A DNA stretch of 64,000 nt, taken from Burkholderiales bacterium. GTDB taxonomy: Bacteria > Pseudomonadota > Gammaproteobacteria > Burkholderiales > SHXO01. Every line of letters starts with the position of its first letter. The first letter of the stretch is position 1. This document shows positions 48,034 to 57,723 of this stretch, in pieces. The stretch spans positions 359,047 through 423,046 of the forward strand of contig JADZGB010000031.1 in NCBI GenBank assembly GCA_020854105.1, read 5' to 3'. The notes below the pieces were generated by a model, which had not been told where the DNA came from, did not search any database, and saw only the letters and a list, made by a program, of their open reading frames with translations. The translations under genes were made by a program, and so were the position numbers.

Positions 48034-49872
48034 CTACACCTCGCCGGCCGCCTCGGCCTCGGCCGCTGCCCCGCGCTCGCGCTGCTGCAGGGCCCACATC
48101 TGCGCGTACGCACCGCCGCGGGCCAGCAGATCGTAATGCGTCCCGCGCTCGATGATGCGGCCGTGATCCATCACCAGGATCTCGTCCGCATCGACGATCG
48201 TGGACAGGCGGTGGGCGATGATCAAGGTCGTGCGCCCGCGCGCGATGCGATCCAGTTCCGCCTGGATCGCCTTCTCCGATTTCGAATCGAGCGCGGAGGT
48301 CGCCTCGTCGAACACGAAGATGCGCGGATTCTTGAGGATCGCGCGCGCGATCGCCACGCGCTGCTTCTCCCCTCCGGAGAGCTTGAGACCGCGCTCGCCC
48401 ACCGGCGAGTCGTAGCCCTGCGGCAGGCTTTCGATGAACTGGTGGATGTGCGCCGACTGCGCCGCCGCGATTGCCGCCTCGCGCGGCTTGTCCGGGTCGC
48501 CGTAGGCGATGTTGTACAGGATGCTGTCGTTGAACAGCACGGTGTCCTGCGGAACGATGGCGATCGCCGCGCGCACGCTGTGCTGCTGCAGATCGCGCAC
48601 GTCGCGCCCGTCGATCAGGATGCGTCCCGTGTCCACGTCGTAGAAGCGGAACAGCAGGCGCGCGAGCGTGGACTTGCCCGAACCGCTGTGCCCGACCACG
48701 GCCACGGTCTTGCCGGCCGGGATGTCGAAGCTCACGTCGAACAGGATCTGCCGGCGCGGATCGTAGCTGAAGCTCACGTGCTCGAAACGCACGCTCGCCT
48801 CTCCCGGCGGCAGCGCCTGGGCGCCGGCGCGATCCTCCACCTCCCGATTGACGTCGAGCAGGCGGAACATGCGGTCCATGTCGGTGAGCGACTGCTTCAC
48901 CTCCCGGTAGACCATTCCGAGGAAATTCAGGGGAATGTAGAGCTGGATGAGCAACCCGTTCACCAGCACCAGATCGCCCAGAGTCAGTTCGCGCTTCACC
49001 ACCCCCTGGGCGACGAGGATCATCAGCAAGGTGAGCGCGACTGCGATGATCAGGCTCTGGCCGATATTGAGAACCCCCAGCGAAGCCTCGTTCTTGACCT
49101 CGGCGCTCTCGAACTTGCGCAGGTTGTCGTCGTAGCGGCGCGCCTCCCACTCCTCGTTGTTGAAGTACTTGACCGTCTCGTAGTTGAGCAGGCTGTCGAT
49201 CGCGCGCGTGTTCGCCTTCGAGTCCAGTTCGTTGGCGCGCCGGCGGAAATCCATGCGCCACTCGGTGACGGTGATGGTGAAGACGATGTAGATGGCCACC
49301 GCGGTGAAGGTCACTGCCGCGAAGCGCCAGTCGAAACGCGCGAGCAGCACCAGCGCCACCAGACTGAACTCGAGGATCACCGGGATGATCGAGAACAGCA
49401 TGTAGTTGAGCAGGATGGAGATGCCACGGGTGCCGCGTTCGATGTCGCGTGTGAGCCCGCCGGTCTGGCGGTCGAGGTGGAAGCGCAAAGACAGCGAGTG
49501 CAGGTGGCGGAACACCTGCAGCGCGGCGCGCCGGATCGCGCGCTTGGCAACGCGCACGAACACCAGGTCGCGCAACTCCGCGAACAGCGTGGTGGACAGC
49601 CGCAGCAAGCCGTAGATCACCAGCAGCGAGAGCGGGAGCACGAGCACGGCCTGCCGGCTGTCGAGCGAGTCCACGATCCGCTTCATCACGAGCGGGACGC
49701 CGACGTTGGCGAGCTTGGCGGACACCAGGAAGGACAGCGCGAGCGCGACGCGCCACTTGAACTCCCACAGGTAGGGCAGCAGCGAGCGGATCACTGCCCA
49801 GTCGTTGCGGGCGTTGCCGCGGGAGCTGGCGGCCTCGGCGTGCGCGCCGCGATGTCGGTGCCGGGAAGTCAT
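48034..49872 (-). CDS. Atm1/HMT1-type ABC exporter
   Basis: A 612-residue half-transporter, membrane domain then nucleotide-binding domain. The membrane part has the Atm1 signature [18 protein letters not shown] followed by [12 protein letters not shown]; the ATPase has [10 protein letters not shown] (Walker A), [14 protein letters not shown] (signature), [10 protein letters not shown] (Walker B) and the H-loop AHRLSTI. Bacterial Atm1 homologues export glutathione-linked metal or sulphur species. Function as a homodimer in the inner membrane. Confidence 0.92.
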   Translation of the reverse strand: MTSRHRHRGAHAEAASSRGNARNDWAVIRSLLPYLWEFKWRVALALSFLVSAKLANVGVPLVMKRIVDSLDSRQAVLVLPLSLLVIYGLLRLSTTLFAELRDLVFVRVAKRAIRRAALQVFRHLHSLSLRFHLDRQTGGLTRDIERGTRGISILLNYMLFSIIPVILEFSLVALVLLARFDWRFAAVTFTAVAIYIVFTITVTEWRMDFRRRANELDSKANTRAIDSLLNYETVKYFNNEEWEARRYDDNLRKFESAEVKNEASLGVLNIGQSLIIAVALTLLMILVAQGVVKRELTLGDLVLVNGLLIQLYIPLNFLGMVYREVKQSLTDMDRMFRLLDVNREVEDRAGAQALPPGEASVRFEHVSFSYDPRRQILFDVSFDIPAGKTVAVVGHSGSGKSTLARLLFRFYDVDTGRILIDGRDVRDLQQHSVRAAIAIVPQDTVLFNDSILYNIAYGDPDKPREAAIAAAQSAHIHQFIESLPQGYDSPVGERGLKLSGGEKQRVAIARAILKNPRIFVFDEATSALDSKSEKAIQAELDRIARGRTTLIIAHRLSTIVDADEILVMDHGRIIERGTHYDLLARGGAYAQMWALQQRERGAAAEAEAAGEV

Positions 49873-49896
49873 CGGGAGTAGGTGGGGGCGGCGCCT

Positions 49897-50712
49897 CTAG
49901 TTGCCAGCGCTGAATCCGAAGCGCACCCCGCCGTGCCGGTGTCCGTGCGGACCGCACCAATACCCGGCACACCCGAACGGATACCAGGCCCAGGGCGATC
50001 CGCCCCAGGGATACCACGGGTACGGATCCCACACCGACCAGCCCCAGTTGCCGTAACCCTGGTGAATGCTCCAGTGCAGCGTGACGCGTGGCGGGTTCTC
50101 GTCCCAGTAGTCCGGCAGGCCGCGGCCGCGTGCGCGATGCCGGTCCCGGGCGTCTTCCTGCCCGAGGTAGGGATCGGCGTCGGGTTCTGCAAATGCGGGC
50201 AGATCCTGTCCCAGCCAGCGCCGCGCCTCGCGGACACCGCCCTGTGCGGCCTGCTCGATCAGGGTCCGCGCCCGCTCGGGCTGGGGCGCAGGACCGGAAG
50301 CGAGCAGACGCCCGAGTTCGAACTGCGCCTGTGGGTGGCCGCTGCCGGCCGCCCGCTCGAACCACAGGGCGGCTTCGCGCGGCTCCCGCTTGGCCGCACC
50401 GGTTCCGTGGAGGTAGCGCAGTCCGAGCTGGAACTGGGTCTCGGCATCGCCCAGCTCGCCAGCCCGTCGCAGCCAGCGCAGCGCATGCCCGGCATCCCCT
50501 TCGCCCGTGCCCCGCTCGTGCAGCCGGGCGAGGGCCCGGGCCGCCCGTGCATCGCTGTCCGCGGCGGCAACGTATTCGACGATCGCGCGCTGGCGGTCGC
50601 CACGAGCCTCGGCGGCGCGCCCCGACAGGTAGTCGGCGCGTGCACCGGCCCCAATCAGGCTCAGGCATGTCAACAGGAGGACGCGAATCAGGCGCACGGC
50701 AGCAGGCGGCAT
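49897..50712 (-). CDS. Exported Sel1-repeat protein
   Basis: A 271-residue protein with signal peptide (LLLTCLSLIGAGARA) and at least three Sel1-like repeats (AARALARLHERGTGEGDAGH; ETQFQLGLRYLHGTGAAKR; QAQFELGRLLASG). The C-terminal 70 residues are rich in Trp, Tyr, Pro and Gly (WDPYPWYPWGG, HGHRHGGVRFG). Sel1 repeats mediate protein binding, often in envelope or secretion-related complexes. It ends 24 bp before the ABC exporter gene on the same strand. Confidence 0.82.
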   Translation of the reverse strand: MPPAAVRLIRVLLLTCLSLIGAGARADYLSGRAAEARGDRQRAIVEYVAAADSDARAARALARLHERGTGEGDAGHALRWLRRAGELGDAETQFQLGLRYLHGTGAAKREPREAALWFERAAGSGHPQAQFELGRLLASGPAPQPERARTLIEQAAQGGVREARRWLGQDLPAFAEPDADPYLGQEDARDRHRARGRGLPDYWDENPPRVTLHWSIHQGYGNWGWSVWDPYPWYPWGGSPWAWYPFGCAGYWCGPHGHRHGGVRFGFSAGN

Positions 50713-50769
50713 GGCCCCTTCATTCTATCCTCGTGCCAAGCGCCCGGACGTGACGGCACCATGTCCTCC

Positions 50770-50775
50770 TATAAT
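50770..50775 (+). promoter_or_regulatory. Perfect -10 box before the small membrane protein gene
   Basis: TATAAT at 50770-50775 is 29 bp upstream of the GTG at 50805. The -35 is poor: gtgacg at 50750-50755 leaves only 14 bp. Confidence 0.5.
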
Positions 50776-50804
50776 GCGGCTGCGCCCATCCAACGGGGGG
50801 AGAC

Positions 50805-51308
50805 GTGCGAGAGATCGGTTCCGGCAGGCAGACTGGCGCGGCATTCTTATGGTGGCTCGTGGGGCTGGTGGCCATCGCGGGGCTCGCGGCCGCCGTCTGG
50901 ATCTGGGCGATGTTCAGCTGGAGCTATTCCAATGGCGAGCGTGCAGGATGGGTCCAGAAGCTTTCCAGAAAAGGCTATCTGTGCAAGACCTGGGAGGGCG
51001 AGATGGCCATGGTGTCCCTCCCCGGCTCCGTACCCGAGAAGTTCTTCTTCACCGTGTGGAACGACGAGACCGCGGCGAAGATCAACGCAGCGATGGGCCG
51101 GCGCGTATCCCTGTACTACGAAGAGCACATCCTGCTGCCGACCAGCTGCTTCGGCGAGACGCGCCACTTCGTCAAGTCGATCAAGATCATCGAAGGCGGC
51201 GAACAGCCCCTGGAGATTCCGGGCGAGGCACGCGTACCCGGACGCGGTGAGCCCGCCCGGCTTCCGAGGCTCGGCACATCAGGCACGCCGGGCCGGGAGC
51301 CGCAGTGA
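50805..51308 (+). CDS. Single-helix membrane protein of unknown function
   Basis: A 167-residue protein with one N-terminal helix (FLWWLVGLVAIAGLAAAVWIWAM, about 14-36) and a soluble domain with GWVQKLSRKGYLCKTWEGEMAM and VSLYYEEHILLPTSCFGETRHFV. The domain type recurs in proteobacterial hypothetical proteins, but I cannot name a function. GTG start with a strong ribosome-binding site (gggggga). Two Cys sit in the domain. It precedes the mandelate-racemase-family gene by 63 bp. Confidence 0.78.
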   Translation: MREIGSGRQTGAAFLWWLVGLVAIAGLAAAVWIWAMFSWSYSNGERAGWVQKLSRKGYLCKTWEGEMAMVSLPGSVPEKFFFTVWNDETAAKINAAMGRRVSLYYEEHILLPTSCFGETRHFVKSIKIIEGGEQPLEIPGEARVPGRGEPARLPRLGTSGTPGREPQ

Positions 51309-51371
51309 GGCAAAGGCTGCCCGAGGCATCCCGCCGGCATCGAACCACGATTCAGCAGACACGAGCGCATC

Positions 51372-52460
51372 ATGAGCACCATTGCACAGATCCAGGCCGA
51401 CCACTACCGCATCGCCCTTCCCGTCACGCTGTCGGACAGCACCCACGGCGACATGACGCACTTCGAACTGATTACCGCGCGGGTGCGCGATGCCGATGGC
51501 GCGGAGGGAGTGGGCTACAGCTACACGGTCGGCTGCAACGGCGCTGCCATTCACGCCACCATCGTTCGCGACCTGGCAGCGCGCCTCCAGGGGCAGCGCG
51601 CCGACCTGATCGAAGCGCTATGGCAGAAGATGTGGTGGAGCACGCACTACGGCGGACGCGGCGGTGCCGCGTCGATGGCCATCGCCGCGGTGGACATCGC
51701 CCTGTGGGATCTCAAGGCGCGCAAGCTCGGCGTACCGCTGTGGACCCTGCTGGGCGGCAACGACGCGCGCGTGCCATGCTACGTCGGCGGCATCGATCTG
51801 TACTTCCCCCTCGAGAAACTGCTGGCGCAGACGGACGACAACCTGCGCAAGGGCTTCCGTGCCATCAAGATGAAGGTCGGCCGGCCCAGGCTGTCCGAGG
51901 ACGTGGCGCGGGTGAAGGCCATGCGCGAACACCTGGGCGAGGATTTCCCGCTGATGGTGGACGCGAACATGCGCTGGACGCCCGACGAGGCGGTGCGCGC
52001 GGCGCGTGCCTTGCAGCCGGCGAACATCTACTGGCTCGAGGAACCCACGATCCCGGACGACGTCGAGGGCCACGCCCGCGTGGTGCGCGAGGGCGGTGTC
52101 CCGGTCGCCACCGGCGAGAACCTGCACACGCTCTACGAGTTCAGGCAGATGATCGCCGCGGGTGCGGTCACCTTCCCGGAACCGGACGTCACCGTGTGCG
52201 GCGGTATCAGCGGCTTCATGAAGGTCGCGAAGCTCGCCGAGGCATTCAACCTGCCGGTCACCTCTCACGGCGCCCATGACGTGACCGTGCACTGCCTGGC
52301 GGCGGCGCCGAACCGCTCCTACCTCGAGGCGCATGGATTCGGGCTGGACCGCTACATCGCGCATCCGCTCGAGATACGCGACGGCTTCGCCGTCGCACCC
52401 GAGCGCCCGGGACACGGCATCGAATTCGACTGGAAGGGCCTGAGCGCCTGCAAGGCATGA
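51372..52460 (+). CDS. Mandelate racemase-subgroup enolase-superfamily enzyme
   Basis: A 362-residue acid-sugar dehydratase or racemase. Catalytic set visible: KxK in IKMKVG (Lys166, Lys168 region), metal ligands Asp in MVDANM, Glu in WLEEP and Glu in TGEN, then the His in SHGAHD typical of the MR subgroup. The substrate is not predictable; such enzymes act on acid sugars or related hydroxy acids. The following MBL hydrolase gene begins 28 bp on and may act in the same pathway. Confidence 0.9.
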   Translation: MSTIAQIQADHYRIALPVTLSDSTHGDMTHFELITARVRDADGAEGVGYSYTVGCNGAAIHATIVRDLAARLQGQRADLIEALWQKMWWSTHYGGRGGAASMAIAAVDIALWDLKARKLGVPLWTLLGGNDARVPCYVGGIDLYFPLEKLLAQTDDNLRKGFRAIKMKVGRPRLSEDVARVKAMREHLGEDFPLMVDANMRWTPDEAVRAARALQPANIYWLEEPTIPDDVEGHARVVREGGVPVATGENLHTLYEFRQMIAAGAVTFPEPDVTVCGGISGFMKVAKLAEAFNLPVTSHGAHDVTVHCLAAAPNRSYLEAHGFGLDRYIAHPLEIRDGFAVAPERPGHGIEFDWKGLSACKA

Positions 52461-52488
52461 GCGTGCGCGCCACGCGCGCGTGGCCGTC

Positions 52489-53400
52489 ATGACGAGCGCA
52501 ACCGGCCTGCCAGCCGGGATGCAGGTGATCGTACGCGACTGGCTCAACGCCAATCATGTGCTGTTCCTGCACGAGCAGAACGTTCTGATCGACAGCGGCC
52601 ACCTGAGCGGCCTGGCAACGACACGGCGCGAGGTCTCGCGCCGGCTCGCTGGACGCACGCTGCATCTGCTGGCGAATACGCACTGTCACAGCGACCACAT
52701 GGGCGGCAATGCAGCCCTGCAGCGCGAGTACCGCTGCCGCGTGCTGATCCCCGAGGGCGAGGCCGCACGCGTGCGGGACTGGGACACGCGCGCCCTGTGG
52801 CTGGATTACGCAGGCCAGCGCGCGGAGCGCTTCGCCTTCGATGCCACCATCGGCTGCGGCACCACGATGCGATGGGGTGGACTGGATTGGCAGGCACTGG
52901 CAGCGGCGGGCCACGATGACGGCGCACTGATGTTCTTCTGCCGGGAGGAAGGCATCCTCATCTCCGGCGACGCGCTGTGGGAGCGGGGATTGGGCGTCGT
53001 GCTGGCCGATCCGCCCGGCGGCCTGGCGGCGGCTCGACGCACGCTCGAATTGATCGCGACCCTCGATGTCCGGCTCGTCGTCCCCGGCCATGGAACCCCG
53101 TTCAACGACGTGCGCGCGGCGCTGAGCGCCTGCCACGCGCGCCTGGATGCGCTCGAAGCCGACCCGCGGCGCCTTGCGCGAAGCACGCTGAAGACCATGC
53201 TGTCGTTCGCCGTCCTCGAACGCGGGGAAATGACCGAAGCAGATGCCCGGGCTGTGGTGAATGCCGCGCCGATCTATCGCGAGTACAACGAGCGCTTCCT
53301 GAAGCAGCCGCCCGAGCAGCTGTTCGATGCGCTGCTGCTGGAACTGGAGCGGGCGGGCGCACTCACGCGCGCGCAGGGGACGATTCGTCCGCAGGCCTGA
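52489..53400 (+). CDS. MBL-fold metallo-hydrolase
   Basis: A 303-residue metallo-beta-lactamase-fold protein. Metal motifs: NTHCHSDHMGGN, then GDALW and PGHGTPF. The fold covers thioesterases, lactonases, glyoxalase II and others; the C-terminal helical extension (from about 215) fits the lactonase or glyoxalase-II-like groups. ATG at 52489 chosen; an in-frame GTG is three codons upstream. It follows the MR-family gene on the same strand. The 3' end meets the convergent nuclease gene with a 4-bp gap. Confidence 0.85.
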   Translation: MTSATGLPAGMQVIVRDWLNANHVLFLHEQNVLIDSGHLSGLATTRREVSRRLAGRTLHLLANTHCHSDHMGGNAALQREYRCRVLIPEGEAARVRDWDTRALWLDYAGQRAERFAFDATIGCGTTMRWGGLDWQALAAAGHDDGALMFFCREEGILISGDALWERGLGVVLADPPGGLAAARRTLELIATLDVRLVVPGHGTPFNDVRAALSACHARLDALEADPRRLARSTLKTMLSFAVLERGEMTEADARAVVNAAPIYREYNERFLKQPPEQLFDALLLELERAGALTRAQGTIRPQA

Positions 53401-53404
53401 GGGC

Positions 53405-54256
53405 TCAGGCGCCGGCGCGATCCTGGCCTGCGCGCGTGAGCAGGGCCGACAGAGGGGCGTGGTCCGAGATGCGCGCCCAGTGCATGCCGCGATGCACGTG
53501 CGCGATCTTGACGCGGAAGCCGCGCACGTAGATGCGGTCCAGGTGCAGCATCGGCAGCATCGCGGGGAAGCTGCGCGCCGGACCGCGCCCGGATGATTCG
53601 AACACCTCCGACAGGTTCAGCGAGCGCTCGAGCATGTGACTCGCGCGCCGGGTCCAGTCGTTGAAGTCGCCGGCGATGATGAGCGGCGCATCGTGCGGCA
53701 CCAGCCGGTCGATGCGGTTCACCAGCGCGCCCAGCTGGCGTTCGCGCCAGGCGCGGAACAGCCCCAGATGCACGTTGATCGTGTGCAGCGGCTGGGTCCA
53801 GCCGGGGATTCCGATCTCGCAATGGAGCAGTCCGCGGCGCTCGAGCTGGTGCGCCGACACGTCCTCGTTGTCCCAGCGCGATATCGGAAACTTCGAGAGG
53901 ATGGCATTGCCGTGATGGGAGTCGTCGACCACGGCATTGCGGCCGTAGGCGAAGTCGTCCCACACCTGATCGGCCAGGAACTCGTACTGGGGCGACGTGG
54001 GCCAGTTGGCGAGCCGCTCGGCATGGCGGGCGTGGAATCCGACCACTTCCTGCAGGAACACGAGGTCCGGCTCGACCGCCTGCAGCCGTTCGCGCAGATC
54101 ATGCAGGGAAAGACGCCGGTTGAACTGGGGAAATCCCTTGTGAATGTTGTAGGTCAGCACGTGCAGCGACTGCTGGCCCTTGCGTCGCGCCTGCACGCCT
54201 TCGTCGGCCGATTCGCCCGCATGCGGGTTGGCGGCCTGCTCGTTGTCTGACTTCAT
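53405..54256 (-). CDS. Endonuclease/exonuclease/phosphatase-family protein
   Basis: A 283-residue protein of the EEP superfamily. Seen: LTYNIHKGFP, FLQEVVGF (catalytic Glu), INVHLGLF, IIAGDFNDW and ISDHAPL (catalytic His). In betaproteobacteria this gene commonly follows nudB, as here. The ATG at 54256 overlaps the nudB stop (ATGA). The substrate could be DNA, RNA or a phospholipid; unknown. Confidence 0.88.
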   Translation of the reverse strand: MKSDNEQAANPHAGESADEGVQARRKGQQSLHVLTYNIHKGFPQFNRRLSLHDLRERLQAVEPDLVFLQEVVGFHARHAERLANWPTSPQYEFLADQVWDDFAYGRNAVVDDSHHGNAILSKFPISRWDNEDVSAHQLERRGLLHCEIGIPGWTQPLHTINVHLGLFRAWRERQLGALVNRIDRLVPHDAPLIIAGDFNDWTRRASHMLERSLNLSEVFESSGRGPARSFPAMLPMLHLDRIYVRGFRVKIAHVHRGMHWARISDHAPLSALLTRAGQDRAGA

Positions 54257-54708
54257 ACCCCTGATCGTGTCATGGCGGGCAATCGCCGGATCGCCTCCGC
54301 ATTGCTCCAGGAGAAGCAGCGCTCCGCCGCATCCTCCCATGGCAGCCATTGGGATGCCAGATGTTCGCGCGGCGCAATACGGACCGGCAAAGCCTCGGGC
54401 AGCCGCAATCCGAACACGTGCTCCACATTGTGCGTCACGCCCGGCGCGTAACGCCCCCGCCACTGCGGGAAGATCTCGTACTCGTTGCGCAGCCGCCAGT
54501 CCCGCAGATCGTGCTGCCTCGCGTCCAGTCCCGTCTCCTCGCAGACCTCGCGCACGGCCGTCTGTTCGAGGGTCTCGCCTTCGTCCTGGCTGCCCGTGAC
54601 CGACTGCCAGAAACCGGGACGGTCGGCACGCTCCAGCAGGAGCACCCGTAGATCGGGCGTGTGGATCACGATCAGTACCGAGCGCGGGATCTTGTAGCGG
54701 GTCGCCAT
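54253..54708 (-). CDS. nudB: Dihydroneopterin triphosphate pyrophosphohydrolase (Nudix)
   Basis: A 151-residue Nudix enzyme of folate synthesis. Start MATRYKIPRSVLIVIHT and WQSVTGSQDEGETLEQTAVREVCEETGL spread over residues about 33-60 give the NudB signature with the full Nudix box. The gene sits between aspS and an EEP nuclease gene, a common order in this group. The frame is open to 54876 but homology starts at 54708. Confidence 0.92.
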   Translation of the reverse strand: MATRYKIPRSVLIVIHTPDLRVLLLERADRPGFWQSVTGSQDEGETLEQTAVREVCEETGLDARQHDLRDWRLRNEYEIFPQWRGRYAPGVTHNVEHVFGLRLPEALPVRIAPREHLASQWLPWEDAAERCFSWSNAEAIRRLPAMTRSGV

Positions 54709-54811
54709 GAAATGCGTTACGCCACAGATGTCACGGATGGCACGGAGTTTCCGTTGCAGTCCCGTTCTCTGAGTTCTCCGTGTTCTTTGTGTCCACTGTG
54801 GCCAGAGCCCT

Positions 54812-56587
54812 TCATGGCTTCTCTGGGGTACGCACCCGGATGTGCAGTTCGCGCAGCTGCTTCTCGTCCACGTCACTGGGCGCCCGGGTCAGCAGACACT
54901 GGCCGCGCTGCGTCTTGGGGAACGCGATGACGTCGCGGATCGAGGTGGCGCCGCTCATCAGCGTGACGATCCGGTCGAGGCCGAACGCGATACCCCCGTG
55001 GGGCGGCGCGCCGTACTGGAGCGCATCGAGCAGGAAGCCGAACTTCGCCCTTGCTTCGTCTTCCTGGATGTTCAGTGCGCTGAACACCTTGGACTGCACG
55101 TCCTGGCGGTGAATACGCACCGAGCCCCCGCCGATCTCCCAGCCGTTGAGAACCATGTCGTAGGCCTTCGACAGCGCCTTGCCGGGATTGCCGTCGAGGA
55201 AGTCCTCGTGGCCGTCCATCGGCGAGGTGAACGGGTGGTGCAGGGAATCCCAGCGCTTCTCTTCGTCGTTCCATTCGAACATCGGGAAATCGAGCACCCA
55301 CAGCGGCTTCCAGCCGCTCGAGGCGAAGCCCTTCTCGTGACCGATCTTCGCGCGCAGTGCCCCCAGCGACTCGTTGACCACCTTGGCCTTGTCGGCGCCG
55401 AAGAAGATCAGATCGCCGTCGCGCGCACCGGTGCGTTCCAGCACGTGCGCGAGCGCGGCGTCGGACAGATTCTTCACGATAGGCGACTGCAGCCCTTCCC
55501 GGCCCTTGCCCGCATCGTTGACCTTGATGTAGGCGAGCCCCTTGGCACCGTAGATGGTCACGAATTGCGTGTATCCGTCGATCTCGCCGCGCGTGAGTCC
55601 GCCGCCGCCCGGCACCCTGAGCGCGGCCACCCTGCCCCCGGCCATGGTGGCGGCGCTGCTGAACACCTTGAACTCCACGTCCCTCATGACGTCGGTCAGT
55701 TCGGTCAGTTCCAGCGAGACGCGCAGGTCGGGCTTGTCCGAGCCGTAGCGCGACATCGCCTCCGCAAACGGCATGCGCGGGAACGGCGTGGGCAGGTCGA
55801 TCGCCATCGCCTCCCTGAACACCGACACGATCATCTGCTCCATCAGGGCGGTGATCTCACCCACGCCGAGGAAGGAGACCTCGACGTCGATCTGGGTGAA
55901 CTCGGGCTGGCGGTCGGCCCGCAGGTCCTCGTCGCGGAAGCACTTGGTGATCTGGTAGTAGCGGTCGAAGCCGGCGATCATCAGCAGCTGCTTGAACAGC
56001 TGCGGCGACTGCGGCAGCGCGTAGAACTGACCCGCGTGCATGCGGCTGGGCACGAGGAAGTCGCGCGCGCCCTCGGGCGTGGACCGGGTCAGCATGGGCG
56101 TCTCGACGTCGATGAAGCCGTGAGCGTCCAGGTAGCGGCGCACGGCCATCGCCACGCGATAGCGCAGACGCAGGTTGCGCTGCATCTCCGGGCGGCGCAG
56201 GTCGATGACGCGGTGTTCCAGACGCACGTTCTCGCCCAGCGTCTCCTCGTCGAGCTGGAACGGCGGCGTGAGCGAAGCATTCAGGATCTCGATGTCCTTG
56301 GCCAGCACCTCCACCGCGCCGCTCACCAGATTCGGATTGACCGTCCCGGCAGGTCGCTCGCGCACCCGTCCGCTCACGCGCACGACGTACTCGCCGCGCA
56401 CGCGATCGGCGGTCGCGAAGGTCTGCGGCGTGTCGGGATCGATCACCACCTGCACCAGGCCCTCGCGGTCGCGCACGTCGATGAAGATGACGCCGCCGTG
56501 GTCGCGGCGCCGATGCACCCAGCCGAACAGCGTGACGGTTTGGCCAAGGAAACGTGTGTCGATCAGTCCGCAGTACTCGGTGCGCAT
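54812..56587 (-). CDS. aspS: Aspartyl-tRNA synthetase
   Basis: A 591-residue class II synthetase of bacterial size (about 590). An N-terminal OB-fold anticodon domain ([40 protein letters not shown]) is followed by the catalytic core with motif 2 ([19 protein letters not shown]), the GAD insertion domain and motif 3 ([10 protein letters not shown]). It charges tRNA-Asp; whether it discriminates tRNA-Asn cannot be told. The frame is open upstream but homology begins at the ATG at 56587. Confidence 0.97.
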   Translation of the reverse strand: MRTEYCGLIDTRFLGQTVTLFGWVHRRRDHGGVIFIDVRDREGLVQVVIDPDTPQTFATADRVRGEYVVRVSGRVRERPAGTVNPNLVSGAVEVLAKDIEILNASLTPPFQLDEETLGENVRLEHRVIDLRRPEMQRNLRLRYRVAMAVRRYLDAHGFIDVETPMLTRSTPEGARDFLVPSRMHAGQFYALPQSPQLFKQLLMIAGFDRYYQITKCFRDEDLRADRQPEFTQIDVEVSFLGVGEITALMEQMIVSVFREAMAIDLPTPFPRMPFAEAMSRYGSDKPDLRVSLELTELTDVMRDVEFKVFSSAATMAGGRVAALRVPGGGGLTRGEIDGYTQFVTIYGAKGLAYIKVNDAGKGREGLQSPIVKNLSDAALAHVLERTGARDGDLIFFGADKAKVVNESLGALRAKIGHEKGFASSGWKPLWVLDFPMFEWNDEEKRWDSLHHPFTSPMDGHEDFLDGNPGKALSKAYDMVLNGWEIGGGSVRIHRQDVQSKVFSALNIQEDEARAKFGFLLDALQYGAPPHGGIAFGLDRIVTLMSGATSIRDVIAFPKTQRGQCLLTRAPSDVDEKQLRELHIRVRTPEKP

Positions 56588-56651
56588 TTGGTCCTGTCTG
56601 TTCAAGGAATTTCGGAGGCCGCCGCCCATCCGGGCAGCGGCGGTGTTTGCA

Positions 56652-57278
56652 TCAGGGCAGCGCAGCCGGGGAACGGCGCGCCACGACCGGGGTCGCCGGC
56701 GCAGCGACGCCCATCGACACGACGTACCTGAGCGCGGCATCGACCGACATGTCCAGTTCGATCACCTGCTCGCGCGGCAGCATCACGAAGAAGCCCGAGG
56801 TCGGGTTCGGCGTGGTGGGCACGTACACGCTCACGTAGCCCTCGCGCAGGTGGTTGGCCACGTCGCCGCCCGGCGTACCGGTGACGAAGGCGATGGTGTG
56901 CATGCCGCTGCGCGGATACTCGATCAGCACTGCCTTGCGGAAGGCCTGGCCGCTGCTCGACAGCAGCGTGTCGGAAACCTGTTTGACGCTGTGGTAGATC
57001 GACTTCACCACCGGGATGCGCGTCAGGCTCGCTTCCCACAGGCCCAGCATGCGCTGGCCGATGATGTTGGCGGCCAGCAGCCCGGTGATTAGCACCACCG
57101 TCATCGAGAGCAGCACCCCCATGCCCGGCACGTGCAGGCCGAACAGGCTGCGCGGCTGCCACGCCTCGGGCAGCAGCAGCAGGGTCTGATCCATGGTACT
57201 CACGATCAGACTGAGGACCCACCAGGTGATCGCCAGCGGAAGCCAGATCAGCAACCCGGTGACGAAGTACTTCTTCAT
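56652..57278 (-). CDS. DUF502 inner-membrane protein
   Basis: A 208-residue protein with two helices near the N-terminus ([20 protein letters not shown] and [23 protein letters not shown]) and the family block [27 protein letters not shown] and [16 protein letters not shown] [16 protein letters not shown]502 proteins are unassigned envelope proteins. It lies between the FmdB-like gene and aspS, its usual place in betaproteobacteria. Confidence 0.92.
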   Translation of the reverse strand: MKKYFVTGLLIWLPLAITWWVLSLIVSTMDQTLLLLPEAWQPRSLFGLHVPGMGVLLSMTVVLITGLLAANIIGQRMLGLWEASLTRIPVVKSIYHSVKQVSDTLLSSSGQAFRKAVLIEYPRSGMHTIAFVTGTPGGDVANHLREGYVSVYVPTTPNPTSGFFVMLPREQVIELDMSVDAALRYVVSMGVAAPATPVVARRSPAALP

Positions 57279-57324
57279 GGACGTGCGCGCGCCGGGCAGT
57301 GTTGACGAGGCGACTGCGCGGCCG

Positions 57325-57642
57325 CTACTGGCAGGCCCCGCAGGCGCCGGTACCGCAGGCTGGGGCAGCCTCCCCGGTGCCCGATCCGGATTCGCCCTTG
57401 CTCTCCGGCTTGGCCTCGTCCGCGCCCTGGGATTTGCCGGTGCCGCCGGCGGGTTTCGATCCGTGCTTGAAGTCAGTGACGTACCAGCCGCTTCCCTTGA
57501 GCTGGAACCCGGCGGCGGATACCAGCTTGACCATCTCCGCCTTGCCACAGGACGGGCAATCGGTGATCGCGGGATCGCTCAGCTTCTGCAGATACTCCTT
57601 CTCAAAGCCGCAGACCCGGCAGCGGTATTCGTAGATCGGCAT
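57325..57642 (-). CDS. FmdB-family zinc-ribbon protein
   Basis: A 105-residue protein: MPIYEYRCRVCGFEKEYLQK with CxxC, then CPSCGK, forming a zinc ribbon, followed by a Gly/Ser/Glu linker and a Cys-rich tail (CGTGACGAC). FmdB-type regulatory proteins are thought to act in transcription, but direct evidence is thin. First gene of the aspS block. Confidence 0.9.
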   Translation of the reverse strand: MPIYEYRCRVCGFEKEYLQKLSDPAITDCPSCGKAEMVKLVSAAGFQLKGSGWYVTDFKHGSKPAGGTGKSQGADEAKPESKGESGSGTGEAAPACGTGACGACQ

Positions 57643-57723
57643 CTCTCCCTCGCGAATGCTTGGAAAAACACGGGATTATACCGAAGCGCCCGGGTCTCCC
57701 GGAATCCATCCGGCAGAACGGCC

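Noticed and set aside
54709..54811. Pyrimidine-rich gap between nudB and aspS with ctctgagttctccgtgttct-like runs
   Set aside because: It resembles low-complexity repeats seen in other genomes, but I cannot show a second copy in this window or assign a function.
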